The position numbers and the translations under genes are program-made. 64,000 nucleotides of DNA from a bacterium (GTDB lineage Bacteria > Armatimonadota > Zipacnadia > Zipacnadales > UBA11051), in contig JAUVVY010000002.1 of NCBI GenBank assembly GCA_030604405.1, forward strand, positions 62,001-126,000, read 5' to 3'. The notes under the pieces were generated by a model. That model did no database searches. It was not told the DNA's origin and was given only the letters and a program-made list of their open reading frames with translations. This document shows positions 51,630 through 60,051 of the stretch, piece after piece (within the stretch, counting starts at the first letter, position 1; the number at the start of each line of letters is the position of its first letter).

Positions 51630-52376
51630 TCACGGCTTGTCACTTGGAATTCCGAACAGCCGCGCGGCGTTGTCCCAGAAGATCATCTGCTGTTGTTGCT
51701 CGGTCAGGTGTGCGCCTTCGAACATGCCCCTGGTGAATGCGGGCTCCAGTAGATCGCTGTCAGAGCCGAACACGATCTTCTCGGGGCCGCATGTTTCAAG
51801 CGCCCGCTCGATCTTGCCTGCGCCCGGCCACTCGCAGCAGAAGTCGAGGTAGATGTTTGGGTGCTCTCCAGCGACACGCGCCGCTACATCCGAGTCAGTG
51901 TGTGCCGAATGGCCCAGAATGATGTTGAGCTGCGGGTACTGCTCGGCGTATCGGCCCATCTGACGGGCGGCGTTCTGGTCCACGGTGTGCATCAAGAGCA
52001 CCGATGAGCGCCCGGCTACCTCGGCCATAAGCTCCTGCATCTGCGGGGCGTTCTCAGGCGTTCCGCTCAGGCGAGGGTGGATTTTTGCTCCGACGAAATA
52101 GTCCAGTGCCAGGTAGCGCTCCATTTCCGCCACCGACTCGGGCAGGAAATTGGGATTGACATAGACGTAGCCCAGAAGCTGTTCATGATCGCCGAAAGCC
52201 CCGGCCATTTCCTCGTTACCCGCCTGCATGTCATACAGAAGCGCCAGCGCCGAGGAGCAGACCATGTACTCAATGCACTCGCGCTCGCACAGTCGCAGCA
52301 GCCGCTCGGTCGGGTCGGCGACGGGAATGGTATAGGACCAGACTCCGTGGTGAGCGTGCACGTCAATCTTCTTCAT
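51630..52376 (-). CDS. amidohydrolase (TIM-barrel, amidohydro_2), metal site intact
   Basis: A metal-dependent hydrolase or decarboxylase-type protein of 248 residues. It keeps the family ligands: His7 and His9 in DVHAHHGVW, His in LLMHTVDQ, His in ILGHSAHTD, and the late Asp in FGSDSDLLEP. The reaction is unknown. GGAGGG lies 7 nt before ATG 52376, and the start overlaps the stop of the upstream paralog by 4 nt (ATGA), so the two are translationally coupled. Confidence 0.82.
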   Translation of the reverse strand: MKKIDVHAHHGVWSYTIPVADPTERLLRLCERECIEYMVCSSALALLYDMQAGNEEMAGAFGDHEQLLGYVYVNPNFLPESVAEMERYLALDYFVGAKIHPRLSGTPENAPQMQELMAEVAGRSSVLLMHTVDQNAARQMGRYAEQYPQLNIILGHSAHTDSDVAARVAGEHPNIYLDFCCEWPGAGKIERALETCGPEKIVFGSDSDLLEPAFTRGMFEGAHLTEQQQQMIFWDNAARLFGIPSDKP

Positions 52377-53176
52377 TGTGGGCCCTCCAACCGCAGATAG
52401 CACAGTGCATTTTCGCCGAAGATGCCGCTCTTTTCTTGGTCGCGAACCTGCGCAACGTCAACCAGGTTATGCGCGGATTCGAAATACGACTCCGGCGAAT
52501 TGGAGCCAAACATGAGCTTATGTGCGCCGGCAGCTTGCGCAAACCCCTCGATGCTCGCGACCGTGTGGATGGCGCTGGTGTCGCAGAAGAAATTATCGTA
52601 CGCCGCGGCAACGGCGATGCTTTCGGCAACGACTGTGAACGTGGAGCCGATTGCCACCACAGGTACGCCAAGTGGGCAGAGCAGCTCCGCGATGCGGCTC
52701 TGCTGACCCCAGCCGCCGGCCGGCAGCATTATCGCCAAGCCATACTCGGCCAGCGCCTCGCAGATATGCAGGAAGGGCAGGCTGTCTATGGCCCATTCCT
52801 GCTCGTCCGGGAAAAAGCGAAATATGCGGAAACCGCGGTCGGCACAGCGGTCGACCTCCTCGAGGCAGTCGAAATGACGGCAGGGGTCTATAGTGGCGAT
52901 CGGTACAAGCTGCGGGTGCGTCTGCGCCGCCCGCCAGGTCTCGTGATTGCCGGTTACGAATTCGTATAGCTTCCCGCGCAGGTTGTAGGTCAGGGCCAGG
53001 TCAATGTGCTGTTCGTCAATTATGCGCAGCAGATTGTCGAGCGACCAGTCAACTTCCTGCGTCGTCGGCACCACAGGTCCGGGCTCATCGAACATCCGGG
53101 CGGCGGTGACGCCCTCAGCGTAGCGGACGCGCTGCTTGGGCGAGGTGCCGAAACACGTGTTTATGTCAACAAGCAT
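52373..53176 (-). CDS. amidohydrolase-like paralog lacking metal ligands
   Basis: A protein of 267 residues, the same fold as the next gene by its overall plan, with DINTCFG where active members have D-x-H-x-H (Asn6 and Cys8 in place of the two His). Near the C terminus FGSNSPESY has Asn where the family has the metal Asp. It is therefore probably catalytically dead, or uses another site. It is translated first and coupled by ATGA to its intact paralog, suggesting a heteromeric complex. GGAGAG precedes ATG 53176. Confidence 0.72.
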   Translation of the reverse strand: MLVDINTCFGTSPKQRVRYAEGVTAARMFDEPGPVVPTTQEVDWSLDNLLRIIDEQHIDLALTYNLRGKLYEFVTGNHETWRAAQTHPQLVPIATIDPCRHFDCLEEVDRCADRGFRIFRFFPDEQEWAIDSLPFLHICEALAEYGLAIMLPAGGWGQQSRIAELLCPLGVPVVAIGSTFTVVAESIAVAAAYDNFFCDTSAIHTVASIEGFAQAAGAHKLMFGSNSPESYFESAHNLVDVAQVRDQEKSGIFGENALCYLRLEGPQ

Positions 53177-53292
53177 ATACTCTCCGATCCAGGTCGAATC
53201 TAGCGCACCGCATCATCACACGCGGCTACCAGCACCGGCCACCAGCTACCATCGCGGGCTTGCCGTCGCATGTCAATCATCCCTCGGATTGC

Positions 53293-54375
53293 CTACGGCA
53301 CGAGGTTCTTCTTCAGCACGGTGTAGTTAAGGGTCACTTCTTGCCCGCGCGGCAGGGAGACGCTGAATTGTACCGTGTCGGCGTCAATCCGTTCGTGCTC
53401 AATGGAGCTGTTCTGCACCTGCCAGTCGCCTTCATAATGTGCGCGGAATGTCAGCTCAGCTTCGCGCGGGCCGCGATTGAAGAAGGCATACTCATACTCC
53501 TCGCGCAGGTTGTAGAGAGCCAGCTTCTTATAGACATCCACCTTGACCGATTGCTGTTCGCTAGCTGTCATGCCACCGCTGACGCTGATGTCGGGGAGCG
53601 TGTGGGCGGGCAGTTCTATCAGGCTGCCGGCCGGGCTGTAGGGCACGCTGGTAGCGCCCAGCATCTTTCCGATGCCGGCCTCAGTGCTGTAAAAGCTGAT
53701 GGGGCCGGCGAGCAACGAGCGGCTGTCGGGGGGCACTGCGAACTCGACTACATACATGACCTGCTTGCCGTAGGTCTTCTCGTCATACACATAGCATGCT
53801 GCATAGCTGATTTCATTGATGTCGAACAGGTCCTGCCGTACGGAGGTGGCCGGGGTAAGCGTGGTCACAAAGCTGTCGCCGGAGGGCAGTCTTACTGACA
53901 CGGATTTCATCTCAGTCTGGCCGGTATATTTCGTCGTCACCCGTCCCCGCAGGCCCATCAGGCTCTCGTCAGGGCGCAGTTGGGCTTCATAGGACACATT
54001 GATGGTGAGGTTGTTCGGACAATAACGGAACTGCAAGACCGCCGCCTGCTTCTGGGGGCAACGCAATTTCCAGAAGAGCTTGCCGGGAGCGTCCGGTCTG
54101 CGGTAGCGCTCGATGATAGAGACGCCGGCAGTTGGTTCCACTATCCGCAGCCGCAGGCTTTGCTCGTCCAGACCGTCGGCGGCGGCGAGTGCCAGTTCGG
54201 TCTCGCCGGCGGCAAGTTCCAGTTCGGCCTTCTGGTAAAAGTATATCTTGCCAGATGGCATCACCACCAGATCGGGCGGAGACAATGGTGGCAGCGAGCA
54301 GACTTCCAGCCCCATGGCGGCCGTCACGGTTAGTAGCAGACACGATAGCGCCAAACCGACTCTGTTGGGATTCAC
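53293..54375 (-). CDS. secreted DUF4139-like protein
   Basis: A protein of 360 residues with a signal peptide at the N terminus (VGLALSCLLLTVTAAMGLEV region). It is beta-rich. SYEAQLRPDESLMGLRGRVT in the middle and EYEYAFFNRGPREAELTFRA, DTVQFSVSLPRGQEVTLNYTV at the end follow the DUF4139 pattern, although the usual N-terminal coiled coil is replaced. The start is GTG 54375, with AAAGGTTGAG upstream; the long extension to 54645 runs across the divergent promoter. Function unknown. Confidence 0.65.
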   Translation of the reverse strand: MNPNRVGLALSCLLLTVTAAMGLEVCSLPPLSPPDLVVMPSGKIYFYQKAELELAAGETELALAAADGLDEQSLRLRIVEPTAGVSIIERYRRPDAPGKLFWKLRCPQKQAAVLQFRYCPNNLTINVSYEAQLRPDESLMGLRGRVTTKYTGQTEMKSVSVRLPSGDSFVTTLTPATSVRQDLFDINEISYAACYVYDEKTYGKQVMYVVEFAVPPDSRSLLAGPISFYSTEAGIGKMLGATSVPYSPAGSLIELPAHTLPDISVSGGMTASEQQSVKVDVYKKLALYNLREEYEYAFFNRGPREAELTFRAHYEGDWQVQNSSIEHERIDADTVQFSVSLPRGQEVTLNYTVLKKNLVP

Positions 54376-54459
54376 AATGCTCAACCTTTCCGGATGCCCT
54401 TGGATTGTGCATGCTATTTTCCCCCATTTGAGCGTATCTACCTGCCTGGTGTGTAACAT

Positions 54460-54488
54460 TTGTAATTCTGTGGCTACACGGGTATAAT
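54460..54488 (+). promoter_or_regulatory. promoter of the MTHFR C-terminal-domain gene
   Basis: TTGTAA (54460-54465), 17-bp spacer, TATAAT (54483-54488), 93 bp before the gene start, in the divergent gap. Confidence 0.65.
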
Positions 54489-54580
54489 TTGGGCGGCGGG
54501 AACGCATTACGCACAGAATAATGTATGGGCCGGCTGCATCAGGGTTATGGTCGGCGGCAATTGAATAAGGAGCTCGCATC

Positions 54581-55243
54581 GTGATCGCAACAAAGCCGAA
54601 AGACTTTGAAGAACTGCTCAACAGACTAGCGGAGGCCGATAGCATCTACATCGTCGGCTGCGGAGACTGTGCGACCGTCCTGCAGACCGGTGGCGAGTAC
54701 GAAGTCGCGGAGATGAAGAAGAAGCTCGAAGATGCCGGCAAGACGGTCAGCGGCACCATAGTCCCCGATATCACGTGCCAGGTGCTGGACATCAAGCGGC
54801 TGCTGCGAGGAGATAAGGAAGCCATCCAGAGCGCTGACGCAATACTGGTAATGGCCTGTGGTGCGGGCGTGCAGGCGGTGGCTGAGATCATAGATGACCG
54901 GGAGGTATTCGCCGCGCTGGATACGACCTTTGCAGCCGACAAGTTCCGTGGCGGCGAATTCTACGAATGGTGTTCCCTGTGCGGCGAATGCATCGTTGAT
55001 CAGTATGGCGGGGTGTGCCCGGTTACGCGCTGTCCAAAGGGTCAGCTCAACGGCCCCTGCGGCGGTTCCGAGAAGGGCAAGTGTGAGGTCGACACCGAAA
55101 GAGACTGTGTTTGGACGCTGATATATAACCGCCTGGACAAGGTCGGCGACAAGCAGGAAATCGAAGACCGCATGGCCGAGCCGAAAGACCACGAGAAGTC
55201 CACCAAGCCTCACGAGTATGTCTTCGAGGCGCGACGCGGATAG
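54581..55243 (+). CDS. methylene-tetrahydrofolate reductase C-terminal-domain protein
   Basis: A protein of 220 residues of the MTHFR_C family, which in acetogens and many anaerobes stands beside MetF or acts with methyltransferases. The N-terminal part has IVGCGDCATVLQTGGEYEV. ACGAGVQAV and the Cys-rich block CSLCGECIVDQYGGVCPVTRCPKG followed by LNGPCGG suggest metal or Fe-S binding. No MetF catalytic domain is adjacent. AAGGAG precedes GTG 54581. The URO-D-family genes nearby suggest a one-carbon role. Confidence 0.85.
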   Translation: MIATKPKDFEELLNRLAEADSIYIVGCGDCATVLQTGGEYEVAEMKKKLEDAGKTVSGTIVPDITCQVLDIKRLLRGDKEAIQSADAILVMACGAGVQAVAEIIDDREVFAALDTTFAADKFRGGEFYEWCSLCGECIVDQYGGVCPVTRCPKGQLNGPCGGSEKGKCEVDTERDCVWTLIYNRLDKVGDKQEIEDRMAEPKDHEKSTKPHEYVFEARRG

Positions 55244-55249
55244 GAAATT

Positions 55250-55321
55250 GGGGACAGTCACCTATTCCAGAGCAATAGGAATGGGGCTTAGAGAAGTGGC
55301 AATAAATAGGTGACTGTCCCC
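55250..55321. repeat. 72-bp element with 17-bp perfect inverted ends (REP/MITE-like)
   Basis: GGGGACAGTCACCTATT (55250-55266) and its exact reverse complement (55305-55321) enclose 38 bp. It lies 6 bp after the MTHFR C-terminal gene and 7 bp before the end of the convergent secreted hydrolase gene. GGGGACAG-type palindromes occur as dispersed elements in many bacterial genomes. Transcribed from either side it would fold into a long hairpin. Confidence 0.88.
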
Positions 55322-55328
55322 AGTTCAA

Positions 55329-56690
55329 TTACTGTCTGTGCGGCAGGCCGGCGGGCTTGGGAAACGCCGGCCGCAGCTTGTCCCAGAGATTGCCGACAAC
55401 AGCCTCGGTATTGTCTGGGAACATGCAATGATAGCGGAAAAACACTATGCCCTCCACCGGCCCCTCGCCTTCGTACTCGTCGGCCCCAGGCAGGCTCGTA
55501 TCGCGCCCGGCCCGCATCAGCCTGACGGCCTGCATTATCTCCTCGTCGGTGATGATGACATTGAGCATTCTGGCATACGTGTCTGTGCTGATGATGCCCT
55601 TGCGATACAGCCATGACGCCGATTGCAGCATCTGCGGGCCGGTACCGTAGCTCATAAGCTCGTTTTCGGTTACCTCCTCAGCAGTCAGCTTTCCCGCCTC
55701 TCTGGCCTCTCTCACTACTTGCACAATCCAGGTGCGGCAGCACGAGTGAGAATAGGTAGCCACTCCGGCATAGACGCGGCAGTTGGGGTTGGCGGCTTGA
55801 GCCTGGATGGCGATCTGTTGGCAACGGCGTATTGACCAGGCGGCGTTTTTGCCATAGCGGTTGTAGTAAGCCATCGGGGTGAAGAAATCCAGGTGCGGGG
55901 CCAGCAGCGCGTAATCCACCCCATAGTACAATCCACTGCCCCAGTCCGTCATGCACGCGTTCGACATGCTCAGTCGCGGGTCAGTCGCCTTGACTGCTTG
56001 TGCCACAGCGCCGAAAAGGTCGGCCACGACCTGGCAGCGCCAGCGCGCCCACGCCGTCAAATGCGGCCCGGCCCACTCGCGTGACTTGCCGACATTGTCC
56101 GGGCGCAGACTGTCCACCTTGATAATGTCAGTGCGGATGTCCTTTATCTCGGTGCCGGTATCTTTGGCAAACTGTGCAATGGCTTCCGGGCTTAGATTCG
56201 TCCAGGGCACGCCGTAGCGGACGCCATCCAGATGCAGGCCGTCGCATGGAATCGCCCCGACTATCTCAACAGCGCCCGCAGCAGCCAGTTGCTTGTATCC
56301 CTCCATGAAAAAAGCCGGACGCAGCGCTGTGAAATCCTTGGCCTTGGTGCTGTAAGCATGAAGCTTCAACTCGTCGGGACACTCGGGCACCAGGCTCCTG
56401 GGGACCACCCATATATGCACTTCGATGCCCGCTTGCCTGCACGCCTCCGCGAACTCCTTCATAGGTTGGTCGGCCTGATAGGACACTAGCACCAGGTTAA
56501 GATTGTGCTGATGCAACTGGTTCACGATCTCTGGCAGCGTCTGCTTGCTTAGCGCCAGGCTAAGCGTTATCCAGACGCCGCGCGCTTCATACTCAACGTC
56601 CGGCCCAATCTCCTGAGCAAATGCAAAAGTGCATAAAGATGTAGTCAGAATGAGCATACCCAGCAGAACTGCAGTGTGCGTTCGGTACAT
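55329..56690 (-). CDS. secreted GHL10-like glycoside-hydrolase-family protein
   Basis: A protein of 453 residues with a signal peptide (1-25, cut near AFA/QE). A TIM barrel starts EYEARGVWITLSLALSK, with NLVLVSYQAD, CDGLHLDGVRYGVPW (the GHL10/DUF187 H-x-D-x-x-R-Y signature), LSMSNACMTDWGSG and DFFTPMAYYNRYG. The family acts on glycans, possibly cell-wall-linked. AAAGGGG precedes ATG 56690. It is convergent with the MTHFR C-terminal gene and divergent from the next. Confidence 0.78.
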   Translation of the reverse strand: MYRTHTAVLLGMLILTTSLCTFAFAQEIGPDVEYEARGVWITLSLALSKQTLPEIVNQLHQHNLNLVLVSYQADQPMKEFAEACRQAGIEVHIWVVPRSLVPECPDELKLHAYSTKAKDFTALRPAFFMEGYKQLAAAGAVEIVGAIPCDGLHLDGVRYGVPWTNLSPEAIAQFAKDTGTEIKDIRTDIIKVDSLRPDNVGKSREWAGPHLTAWARWRCQVVADLFGAVAQAVKATDPRLSMSNACMTDWGSGLYYGVDYALLAPHLDFFTPMAYYNRYGKNAAWSIRRCQQIAIQAQAANPNCRVYAGVATYSHSCCRTWIVQVVREAREAGKLTAEEVTENELMSYGTGPQMLQSASWLYRKGIISTDTYARMLNVIITDEEIMQAVRLMRAGRDTSLPGADEYEGEGPVEGIVFFRYHCMFPDNTEAVVGNLWDKLRPAFPKPAGLPHRQ

Positions 56691-56833
56691 GTCAGGCACC
56701 CCTTTCCGCGCGTGTGAAGATATAGTTAGCGCCCCAGATGCCAACACCTGCAAGCAGAAGGATTGGGATTGCAGTTGAGAGAATGTTACCTCGTGATGAT
56801 CGCAGCTCGTACCCGCATGGAAAGGGCAGATAG

Positions 56834-57619
56834 ATGATCCCGAGCATAGAATTCTGCGGCATTGAGGTATCCAGATTGATATTGGGCGGCAATCCCTTCA
56901 GTGGCTTCAGCCATCAGAGCCCTGAGCGCGACGCTGAGATGGTCAACTACTATACGACCGCACGCATCAAGGATGCGCTCGGTCGCGCCGAAGCAGCAGG
57001 GATTAACACGTCTGTGCTGCGCTCCGACGGCCACATCGAGCGCATTTTGCGGGAATACTACAACGAGGGCGGCCGGATCCAATGGATAGTGCAGATCGGC
57101 GATCGGCCGGAGGAGTTCGCCGGCGCTGTCGGGCGTGCTGTCAGCCTCGGGGCCAAGGCCGCCTACATCCACGGTGGCATGGGGGACAAGGCATACCTGG
57201 AGCAGGATTTTGACATATTGGCCCAACTGCTCGGCCATATTCACGAACATGGCATCCCTGCTGGTGTCGGCTCACACGCACCCAGGGCGCACCGCTGGGT
57301 CTATGAATCTGACTTGGCAGTAGATTTTCATGTCGTTAGTTTCTACAATTGCGGCAGTCTGCATGATGGCAAGGGCGAGAAATTCAGGGCCGAGGACCCG
57401 GCGCTGGCGTGCGAGGTGATTCGTGAGATACAGCGGCCCTGCATCGGCTACAAGATCATGGGCGCGGGGCGAGTGGCAGCGCGCGATGCCTTCGAGTTCG
57501 CGTTTGCCAATATCAAGCCCAGTGATTGTGTCAACGTGGGGATGTATCTGGGCGACAACGAAAACATGGTCGAAGAGAACGCTGCAATGGTTTCAGAGAT
57601 TCTCGCAAGCACCGGGTGA
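56834..57619 (+). CDS. conserved hypothetical protein, probable TIM barrel
   Basis: A protein of 261 residues, no signal peptide. Segments such as SRLILGGNPFSGFSHQS, RAEAAGINTSVLRSDGHIE, AAYIHGGMGDKAYLEQDF, IPAGVGSHAPRAHRW, VDFHVVSFYNCGS and PCIGYKIMGAGRV give the spacing of an eight-stranded barrel, with loose likeness to aldo/keto reductase or sugar isomerase folds. I do not know its reaction. It is followed after 3 bp by a URO-D-family gene, so the two are co-transcribed. Confidence 0.6.
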   Translation: MIPSIEFCGIEVSRLILGGNPFSGFSHQSPERDAEMVNYYTTARIKDALGRAEAAGINTSVLRSDGHIERILREYYNEGGRIQWIVQIGDRPEEFAGAVGRAVSLGAKAAYIHGGMGDKAYLEQDFDILAQLLGHIHEHGIPAGVGSHAPRAHRWVYESDLAVDFHVVSFYNCGSLHDGKGEKFRAEDPALACEVIREIQRPCIGYKIMGAGRVAARDAFEFAFANIKPSDCVNVGMYLGDNENMVEENAAMVSEILASTG

Positions 57620-57622
57620 ACT

Positions 57623-58801
57623 GTGACGGAAGGGATTCAAGCAGCAATCAACGGGAAGCAATTGCTGGAACAGACGCTTCGTGGCGAAGCGGCTGAGGCA
57701 GTGCCGGCAGCGCCCCTCTATATGGGGCTGTTCTGTGAGCCGATCCGCCGCCGGAAGCTGGCTGAAGTTTATCGGGAGATGGCAGGCGGCAACGGCGAAA
57801 TCAAGCTAAGCTTCGATGACGAAGTGGCGGCTCGCCTCGAAGCATGGGATCGGACTTATGCGCTTTTTGGCAGCCCGCCGGACTGGATGCCCTGCACCTG
57901 GGGGCCGCCGCGCTCACAGGCCGATGGATGCCGCGTAGAGATTACCGAAGCCTCGTGTTTATGGCACAGCGCCGACGGGAGCACCGCAGTGGACTATGAC
58001 GCCGACCATGCCGCGACGGCTGGCTCCTCGGTGGATGTGTGGGACACGGAAATCACTATCACCTACGACAGCGATATCGAGGCGCTGGTGCCAGTGCAGT
58101 CGTGGGAGAGCTGGCTTGATGACGGCCAGGAGATCATGATACAGCGCGCCCAGGAGAGGTGGGGAGACAGATTCCTGCTCAGCGGCAGCACTGGCACGCC
58201 ATTCTGGGGCGGTTACAGCGTGTTTGGATTCGCCGGTCTCATGCGCATGGTGCGGCAGGAGCCGGAGATGCTGGAAAGATTGTTTGCCCGTTTGCTACAA
58301 AACAGGCTTGCTTGCATACGAGCAATGCGCGAGGTCGGGCTGGGGTGCCTGTTTGTCGAGGAATGTCTCACGAGCGCGGACATGATCTCGGAAAGCGATT
58401 TTGAGCGCCTGGTATGGCCGTTCTTGCGCGACATGCTGGCCGCCGCAGTGGCTATGGGGATGCTGACGGTCTTTTATTTCTGCGGCGAGATACAGGGACG
58501 GATACCGTACCTGGCACAGTCCGCGGCCCATGCACTGGCCTTTGAAGAGAACAAGAAGAATATCGTCATTGACCTGGCCGCGATACGCAAAGAGACAGGT
58601 CCGGGGAAAGTGCTGTTTGGGAATCTTGATGTCGTGATGCTGCGCGATGCGCCGAAGCAAGCCATATTTGCCGAGATAGCCGCCCAAGCCGAGGCCGCCG
58701 GCCAGCCGTTCGTGGCCAGCATCGGCAGCCCGGTTACGCTCGACACCGATCCCGAGCGCGTATCATGGATTACCGAGGCGGCCAGAGCCCTGTCAGTTTG
58801 A
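57623..58801 (+). CDS. URO-D-family protein with altered metal site
   Basis: A protein of 392 residues of the uroporphyrinogen decarboxylase/methyltransferase superfamily, by its plan and by LSGSTGTPFWGGYSV, LGCLFVEECLTSADMIS and VIDLAAIRKETGPGKVLFGNLD. Methyltransferase members (MtaA-type) bind zinc with H-x-C plus a later Cys. Here the first motif reads YFC (Tyr285, Cys287) and the later Cys is absent (ASIGSPVTL). It is probably not a standard corrinoid methyltransferase. GTG start 57623; it lies 3 bp after the hypothetical TIM-barrel gene and is convergent with mtnA. Confidence 0.75.
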   Translation: MTEGIQAAINGKQLLEQTLRGEAAEAVPAAPLYMGLFCEPIRRRKLAEVYREMAGGNGEIKLSFDDEVAARLEAWDRTYALFGSPPDWMPCTWGPPRSQADGCRVEITEASCLWHSADGSTAVDYDADHAATAGSSVDVWDTEITITYDSDIEALVPVQSWESWLDDGQEIMIQRAQERWGDRFLLSGSTGTPFWGGYSVFGFAGLMRMVRQEPEMLERLFARLLQNRLACIRAMREVGLGCLFVEECLTSADMISESDFERLVWPFLRDMLAAAVAMGMLTVFYFCGEIQGRIPYLAQSAAHALAFEENKKNIVIDLAAIRKETGPGKVLFGNLDVVMLRDAPKQAIFAEIAAQAEAAGQPFVASIGSPVTLDTDPERVSWITEAARALSV

Positions 58802-58817
58802 GCACTGGCAATGCCCT

Positions 58818-59894
58818 CTAATCCAACTCCTCGAAGCGGGCAAGAGCTTCTTCGTAAGGCGGGCGTGCCACCCCTCTGTCAGTGATTATGGCACTGATCA
58901 GCTTATTCGGCGTCACGTCAAACGCCGGGTTGAAGACTTCAACTCCAATCGGCACCACCGGGAGGTGGCTGTGGCCGCCGAGGTGAGTGATCTCCTGCGG
59001 GCCGCGCTCTTCGATCGGTATGTCGTCGCCCGAGGTAATCTGGTAATCCACCGTTGAGATCGGCGCAGCCACATAGAACGGGATGTCGTGATAATCTGCC
59101 AGCACCGCCAGGCCATAGGTGCCAATCTTATTGGCCACATCGCCGTAAGCGGTGATACGGTCGGCGCCGACGACGATTGCATCAACCAGCCCCCGGGCCA
59201 TGAGTGATGCGGGCATGTTGTCGGTAATCACCACGCAGTCTATGTCTTCCTGTGCCAGCTCCCAGGCCGTCAGGCGCGCCCCCTGCAGCAACGGACGAGT
59301 TTCGTCAACCCAGACCATGTTGAGTAGGCCGGCTTCGTCGGCGGCACGGATTACTCCCAGAGCGGTGCCGTAGCCGGCGGTGGCCAAGGCACCGGCGTTG
59401 CAGTGGGTCAGTATTCGTGAATTCGGTTCGAGCAACCGCGCTCCGTACTTGCCGATGGCATGACACCGCGCCAGGTCGTCGGCGATGATCTTGCTCGCTT
59501 CGAGGGCCAGAGCCTCGGCGAGTTGCTCGCGAGCGGGCAGAGGCCGGCGGGCAACGATCGTTCTCACCCGCTCCAGTGCCCAGAACAGGTTCACAGCCGT
59601 TGGCCGCGTGGCGGCAAGCTGAGCAATTGCGCTCTCAAGCTGGCCGATGAGGGCATCTTCGGCGGCGGCCCGGGAGCGGCTCGCACAGAGCGCCACACCG
59701 GCGGCGGCTGCGCAGCCGATAGCGGGCGCGCCGCGAATTCGTAGCGACTCTATCGCCTCGCATACCTCCGTGACCGTGCGCAGTCCCAATATACTGGTCT
59801 CGTTCGGCAGCAGCGTCTGATCTATAATCTGCACGACCAGTCCTTCATCGTCGCTGTCAAGTGCAATCGTTGGGGGCAAGTTCAAAGCAGCCAT
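58818..59894 (-). CDS. mtnA: S-methyl-5-thioribose-1-phosphate isomerase
   Basis: Methionine-salvage isomerase of 358 residues. Conserved features are SLRIRGAPAIGCAAA, RPTAVNLFWALERV, catalytic Cys165 in THCNAGALATAGYGTA, VDETRPLLQGARLTAWEL, catalytic Asp245 in VVGADRI, NKIGTYGLA and NPAFDVTP. GAGGTG lies 6 nt before ATG 59894. The related eIF2B-like and ribose-1,5-bisphosphate isomerases lack this full set. No other mtn gene is adjacent. Nearby one-carbon genes make a methyl-cycle context plausible. Confidence 0.96.
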   Translation of the reverse strand: MAALNLPPTIALDSDDEGLVVQIIDQTLLPNETSILGLRTVTEVCEAIESLRIRGAPAIGCAAAAGVALCASRSRAAAEDALIGQLESAIAQLAATRPTAVNLFWALERVRTIVARRPLPAREQLAEALALEASKIIADDLARCHAIGKYGARLLEPNSRILTHCNAGALATAGYGTALGVIRAADEAGLLNMVWVDETRPLLQGARLTAWELAQEDIDCVVITDNMPASLMARGLVDAIVVGADRITAYGDVANKIGTYGLAVLADYHDIPFYVAAPISTVDYQITSGDDIPIEERGPQEITHLGGHSHLPVVPIGVEVFNPAFDVTPNKLISAIITDRGVARPPYEEALARFEELD

Positions 59895-60051
59895 ACTGCA
59901 CCTCGGCAACTACCGTCTGGTTTGGCCTGGTGACTCGTGCTACTCTTCTACTCTGTAACGCCGTGAACCTGCAAACGCGGCGGGCGGCTTTATCGTCATT
60001 GCGAGAAGGAGTCTGCATGGCTAGTGTCAAATTCGCTATCAGGAGGCGATG

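Noticed and set aside
56786-57250. 154-codon minus-strand frame opposite the gene at 56834
   Set aside because: No ribosome site or motif; the plus-strand gene has the better start and is coupled to the next gene.
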